Shown in pieces: positions 60,262-64,000 of a stretch of DNA of 64,000 nucleotides (position 1 is its first letter; each line of letters starts with the position of its first letter). The position numbers were made by a program, and so were the translations under genes. The stretch comes from Symbiodinium natans. Taxonomy: Eukaryota > Sar > Dinophyceae > Suessiales > Symbiodiniaceae. The notes beneath the pieces were generated by a model that did no database searches, was not told where the DNA came from, and was given only the letters and a program-made list of their open reading frames with translations. The stretch is taken from the NCBI GenBank assembly GCA_905221605.1, contig CAJNDS010002406.1:62001-126000 (forward strand). Reading direction: 5' to 3'.

Positions 60262-60445
60262 TTCCAGGTTCAAAAGGGTTTTGGGAAGGGTCTGGGGTTT
60301 AGTTGGGGTGTGGGCTTGTCGATTCGAGGGGCTCCAAGTACGCATGTGCTTGTGAGAGAGAGAGAGAGAGAGACTCTGTGTGCGTGCCATTGTGTTTGTC
60401 ATGTTTGTATGCTTGTGTTTGCACATGTGCATGTATATACATATG

Positions 60446-60482
60446 CATATATATATATATATATATATATCTGTGTGTGTGT
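60446..60482. repeat. (TA)n and (TG)n microsatellite
   Basis: About 20 bp of TA followed by TGTGTG. A (GA)n run lies at 60354-60373. Confidence 0.9.
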
Positions 60483-60524
60483 TGTAGCTTTGCTTGCAAA
60501 TCATCGTCCAGTCCAGCAGGCTAG

Positions 60525-60941
60525 CTACTCGTTGACCGCTAATGGCACAGAGGGCTGACGACGCCAGCTCTCTATCGGACTGTTCCAGTGGCCTTTGCAT
60601 TGTGGTCTCCTTCGTTCATCCCTTGCAGCCTCCACCTGGGCAACAAGAGCTGACTGCTGCCGTGGGCAACCTTTCAACTTGAAGACCTGAAAGTCCATGA
60701 GCCCTTTGATGTCATCAGCACCCCGGGGCTGGGTCTCAGAGATCAAGGTCAGGGCCTTTGGCGCGGGGGTTCCCTGCACTATCCTCTCCCGGGCCCAGCG
60801 CCCAGAATCCCCTCGAGCCCAAAATGCTCCCAACAAAGTTCTGCAGGTAGTCCCAAACCCCGATGCTCCACGCAGCTGAGGTACGCGGAAGAAGCGTCTC
60901 GGCTGCGATGCCACTGTGCCGTAGGGTTTTTGTCCAAGCAA
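60525..60941 (-). CDS. Minus-strand open frame, 138 codons
   Basis: Includes LISETQPRGADDIKGLMDFQ, then VFKLKGCPRQQSALVAQVEA, then ARDERRRPQCKGHWNSPIES. Protein-like, but the + strand has a good acceptor in the same DNA (CCCTTGCAG, then PPPGQQELTAAVGNLST). Confidence 0.33.
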   Translation of the reverse strand: MLGQKPYGTVASQPRRFFRVPQLRGASGFGTTCRTLLGAFWARGDSGRWARERIVQGTPAPKALTLISETQPRGADDIKGLMDFQVFKLKGCPRQQSALVAQVEAARDERRRPQCKGHWNSPIESWRRQPSVPLAVNE

Positions 60942-61814
60942 CCTCCTCGAAGAAGAATTTCGTCGTCACCATCTGCTCGACATACGACCGGTGGGGTTTT
61001 CGGGATACCTACCCCTGGGTTGTGTTGCTCAGAGGCATTTGTCAATGCTTCAACATTTAACCCCAAGCTCTGGGAAAGGTCAGGTATTGGGTTTGCTTGG
61101 TTTAGTCTAGTTGTGATTGTAGGGGGAGCCTGTGTTTACAGCCACAGGCAGTGCCATGACGCAACTTCTAAAACCAGAAACCTGAATGTCATTGCCTGGC
61201 CAACCCCTCTCAATCTCCGTGCGCGCCTCCGCCCAGCTTGTCCACGTGTGCCTTGAAGCACTAGTGAGCACTTCAGCAATGGTCTCGGCAAAAGCAGTAC
61301 GCTTGGCACTGTTTCAGTACAATCACACTCCATTGGGCTGTAGCACAGTTTCGCTCTGCTTTATTGTGCTTGATCAGTATCACAAAAGTTGATGAACACG
61401 AGTAGTGTTGAGCACAAGCATCCGCACGCAAAAGCCGATGATGTTGTAGTTTTTCCTGTTTGTGCAGCAACGACAGTGCTATTGGCGTTATGGCTTGAAC
61501 GTCGAGGCAGTACGAGTGCATGTTAAGGTAACATAGCGAGAATCTCCCAAAGAATGCCGACAGCCGGTGTGGCAACCAAAAACAATGGCGAGGAGATCGC
61601 GTCTTGTTGTTTCATTCGCCTTGGTCGGCTCTGACGCAGAATGCTTGATGCAATCGTGAAGTCACTGGGTCAACGCTGGCTTATGAACACTTTCTTCTCA
61701 GCAAATCAGGCGCAAAACTCCTGCAGACTGCAAGATCATCCTCCAGGGGTTCGTTTCTTGTTGGCCCCCAGTGGTTCAGGGTTTAGGGTTTAGGGTTTAG
61801 GGTTTAGGGGGGGC

Positions 61815-61917
61815 CTTAGGAATCGGCCCTACCAGGTTTCGGGTCGGGAGTTTGTTGGGACACTCGCTGAGGAAACGCCCGGCTACTTTGCGGACTATGG
61901 TGGCTCATTTCAGGTGT
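61815..61917 (+). CDS. Exon-like segment after a TTTAGGG array
   Basis: Reads LRNRPYQVSGREFVGTLAEE, then TPGYFADYGGSFQ, then TTTCAG|GTGTCG. Convincing composition. Confidence 0.5.
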
Positions 61918-61969
61918 CGCGGGCATCTCGGCGGGAGACGGCCCTTGCACCCAATCCTTCTCCCACCCT

Positions 61970-62016
61970 AAACCCTAAGCCCTAAACCCTAAACCCTAAA
62001 CCCTAAACCCTAAACC
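61970..62016 (-). repeat. Interstitial (CCCTAAA)n array
   Basis: Six to seven units, opposite in orientation to the array 180 bp upstream. Confidence 0.95.
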
Positions 62017-62052
62017 CATCTCCCATCTGAACCCCAAACCCCTGTATGAATC

Positions 62053-62169
62053 ATGAAGTGTGCAGCCTGGAGCCGGACCGAGGATCCAAGTCACTCACCA
62101 AACCTGGTCTTGCAACAGAACGTGGTGCAGCAGGTGGGCAGCGCAATGGAATCAGAGGTTCGGGTTTAG
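62053..62169 (+). CDS. Small open frame between two telomere-like arrays
   Basis: ATG-to-stop, 38 residues: MKCAAWSRTEDPSHSPNLVL, then QQNVVQQVGSAMESEVRV. Stop overlaps the next TTTAGGG unit. Confidence 0.37.
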   Translation: MKCAAWSRTEDPSHSPNLVLQQNVVQQVGSAMESEVRV

Positions 62170-62279
62170 GGTTTATAGGGGTTTAGGGGTTTCGGGGTTT
62201 CGGGGTTTAGGGGTTTTGGGGTTTAGGGGTTTGGGGGTTTGGGGGTTTGGGGGTTTGGGGGTTTAGGGAATTTAGGGGT
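62163..62279 (+). repeat. Degenerate telomere-like array (TTTAGGGG/TTTGGGGG)
   Basis: Eight- to nine-base variants dominate: GGTTTAGG, GGGTTTCG, GGGTTTGG. Confidence 0.9.
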
Positions 62280-62559
62280 CTAGGGATCACCCCAAACCTT
62301 TGGGATTTAGGGTGAGGGGTTTCGGGTCAGCTGCTCATGATGAAGGTTAAGGCATGGACTGCGTAGATAAGCATTTCCCAATGCGCCCCTTTGTGGAAAG
62401 GGGATTTGCAGCTTACAAGGCGTTGGCAGAATATGGTTAGGTAGCATTGCCGCCGCAAGCTTAGTTTCAAGGGGTTAAGACTCGTACCCCTATGGTTTTA
62501 CATATATTTATATTTGTATTTATTTATTCCGCAGTCTTCTCCTCGCCCGGTCTACTCCT

Positions 62560-63015
62560 AGAGACTCCCTGGAGTGCCCAACCCCAAAGATTTCTGAAAT
62601 GTTAAATCCAGACAGGGAGTGCCCAACCCCAGGTGGGCCTCCCTGGAGTGCCCAACCTGCCCAACTCAGAGACTCCTGAGTGCCCAACCCCAGAGTCTCC
62701 CTGCCCAACCCCGAGAATTGCTGACAGAGTTTCCCTGACTCCTGAAGTGCCCAATCCCAGAACCTCCCTGGACTGCCCAATCCCAGAGTCTCTTTTGGAG
62801 TGCCCAACAGTGCCCAACCCAGAGTCTCCCTGGGTCTCCCTGGAGTGCTTGCCCCTGAAGTGCCGAGTGCCGAAATCCCCTATAAACGCTGGAGTGCCCA
62901 ACCCCAGAAGATCCCGGAGTGCCCAAACCCAGAGACCCCCAGAAACTCCCTGCCCAACCCAGAGACTCCCTGGAGTGCCCAACGGCCAACCCCAGAGACT
63001 CCCTGGAGTGCCCAA
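62560..63015. repeat. Minisatellite, about 26-bp unit
   Basis: Imperfect tandem copies of GAGACTCCCTGGAGTGCCCA then ACCCCA. Frames of 95-161 codons on both strands are translation of the repeat (for example GLGTPGSL on the minus strand). Confidence 0.9.
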
Positions 63016-63128
63016 CCCCAATGGCAAGCAAAAACTAAGAAAGCCCATTTGAATCAATGTGTCTTTGTTCGAACATCTTATTTGCATTTAACGAGGAGCA
63101 AGGTGGGGATGTTCGAAGTAAAATAGTT

Positions 63129-63262
63129 TATTTATGTTTACCCTTAAAGGTTCCCCTTAAAATACGTACTCCTAATATGGCCCTGGTACTACCTTAAGGA
63201 TCTTTAAAAAGGGTCCCCAAAACCCAAGGGTACAACCTTAAGGGTCCACGGTAAAGCCCCCT
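63129..63262. mobile_element. Possible TIR element
   Basis: TTTACCCTTAAAGGTTCCCC near the left and ACAACCTTAAGGGTCCACGG then TAAA at the right are imperfect inverted repeats around an A/T-rich, CCTTAA-rich centre. Confidence 0.4.
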
Positions 63263-63419
63263 GATAGTTCTTGGAAAGCGTCGTCTCCTGTAGCTTCGAA
63301 GAAGCCGCAACGTCAACCTTGTTTGCAGATGAATTTGAGTTTTGCAGTTTTGCCGTTAAACAAATCTCCACGTCGCCCTCTTCGGCTTGGACATGTCGCT
63401 GTATACCGATATGTACATC

Positions 63420-63508
63420 TACATATATATATATATACATATATATATATATCTATCTATCGATCTATGTCTATGCTCATACATATATATATATATATGT
63501 ATATATAT
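63420..63508. repeat. (TA)n-rich microsatellites
   Basis: Runs of ATATATAT with CATA and CTAT interruptions. Confidence 0.9.
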
Positions 63509-63699
63509 GTCTTCCACACTTAGGAAGCACGCGTATTGCATGCACAGCTAGTTCAACGTTGTGACTCGCAGTTTTACGGCAATCATCTTCTTGTGCCCTG
63601 TATACCTGTGTGCAAGTGCCCATGTGTATGCATACGAGGAAATGGCGACTTGCATCAACCCTGTTTGAACTCAAGTTGCCCTTGCTGTTCTCCCTGCAG

Positions 63700-63864
63700 C
63701 CTCGCACGAGCAGCTGGACGACAGACGCAGATCCCATCACGCTCATTGGGCATAGGCGGGCTCAGGGTGGGAAGGGTATCGAGTCTAATCCTTTTGGTGT
63801 CTCACCTTACATCACACTGGATCTCAGCCACGCGGGCGTCGCTGCAAGGATTGGGGATTTCTGA
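63700..63864 (+). CDS. Terminal exon candidate with strong acceptor
   Basis: TTGCTGTTCTCCCTGCAG, then PRTSSWTTDADPITLIGHRR, then AQGGKGIESNPFGVSPYITL, then DLSHAGVAARIGDF and stop. 54 residues. Confidence 0.45.
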   Translation, partial: PRTSSWTTDADPITLIGHRRAQGGKGIESNPFGVSPYITLDLSHAGVAARIGDF

Positions 63865-63890
63865 AAGACAAATCATCGCACCTCGTGAGT

Positions 63891-64000
63891 ATGTTGGACT
63901 ATTTCGAAACTTTGTCGAATCGGTTTAATGTGGACGCGTGGTTTCTGCGCCAAAAGTGCTGGTGTCTCATTAACGAATTCCTCGCTGCCTTCTATCAGCG
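63891..64000 (+). CDS. Partial coding frame at the right edge
   Basis: ATG at 63891: MLDYFETLSNRFNVDAWFLR, then QKCWCLINEFLAAFYQ, open to the window end. The frame is open upstream to about 63796, so this may be an internal exon. Strong protein character; no family assigned. Confidence 0.45.
   Translation, partial: MLDYFETLSNRFNVDAWFLRQKCWCLINEFLAAFYQ

Noticed and set aside
62602-63087. 161-codon minus-strand frame of GLGTPGSL-type repeats
   Set aside because: It is the 26-bp minisatellite read in frame; all frames are similarly open.

Overview
The window looks like nuclear DNA of a dinoflagellate, most likely a symbiodiniacean or Polarella-like species. The evidence is: dozens of interstitial TTTAGGG/CCCTAAA arrays; a CCCH zinc-finger gene and a one-domain voltage-gated channel with EF-hands; an intron in the channel gene that only restores the protein if it is read as a GA-AG intron ending AG|G, a splice type known from Symbiodinium; many short terminal-inverted-repeat elements; and no bacterial gene organisation. 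No rRNA, tRNA, CRISPR or operon structure was seen.

Only two genes can be named with confidence, both on the + strand: a CCCH zinc-finger protein (16559-17359) and a six-transmembrane voltage-gated cation channel with paired EF-hands (20098-21782, one intron). The rest of the window is short exon-like segments of 60-300 bp, mostly on the + strand, separated by telomere-like arrays, homopolymers, microsatellites and mobile-element copies. I judged segments by an open frame, G/C-rich third positions, a pyrimidine-AG entry, a GT/GC/GA exit, and whether neighbours join in phase. These are weak tests one at a time, and some segments are open in several frames or on both strands, so most exon calls carry low to moderate confidence and no function.

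Layout: 0-16.5 kb, scattered exon-like segments of one or more unrecognised + strand genes, ending at a stop at 16511. 16.56-17.36 kb, CCCH gene. 17.65-17.9 kb, a minus-strand candidate. 19.9-20.07 kb, the last exon of an upstream + gene. 20.1-21.78 kb, channel gene. 22.2-35.7 kb, many exon-like segments, including a membrane-segment exon. 36.2-37.33 kb, a kilobase of microsatellite. 38-51.85 kb, more exon-like segments, including one with a possible zinc-binding cysteine cluster. 51.9-52.1 kb, a reverse-transcriptase-like motif. 52.6-64 kb, repeat-rich DNA with scattered exons; a coding frame runs off the right edge.

The most interesting feature is how repeats and introns coincide. Several predicted introns are made almost entirely of telomere-like repeats (16171-16272, 28572-28654, 42802-42902, 50961-51042). 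In the channel gene the intron carries terminal inverted repeats like an introner. Another inverted-repeat element (14605-14694) splits an exon whose two halves share one frame once the element is removed. Together this suggests telomere-like DNA and small transposons both supplying introns here.
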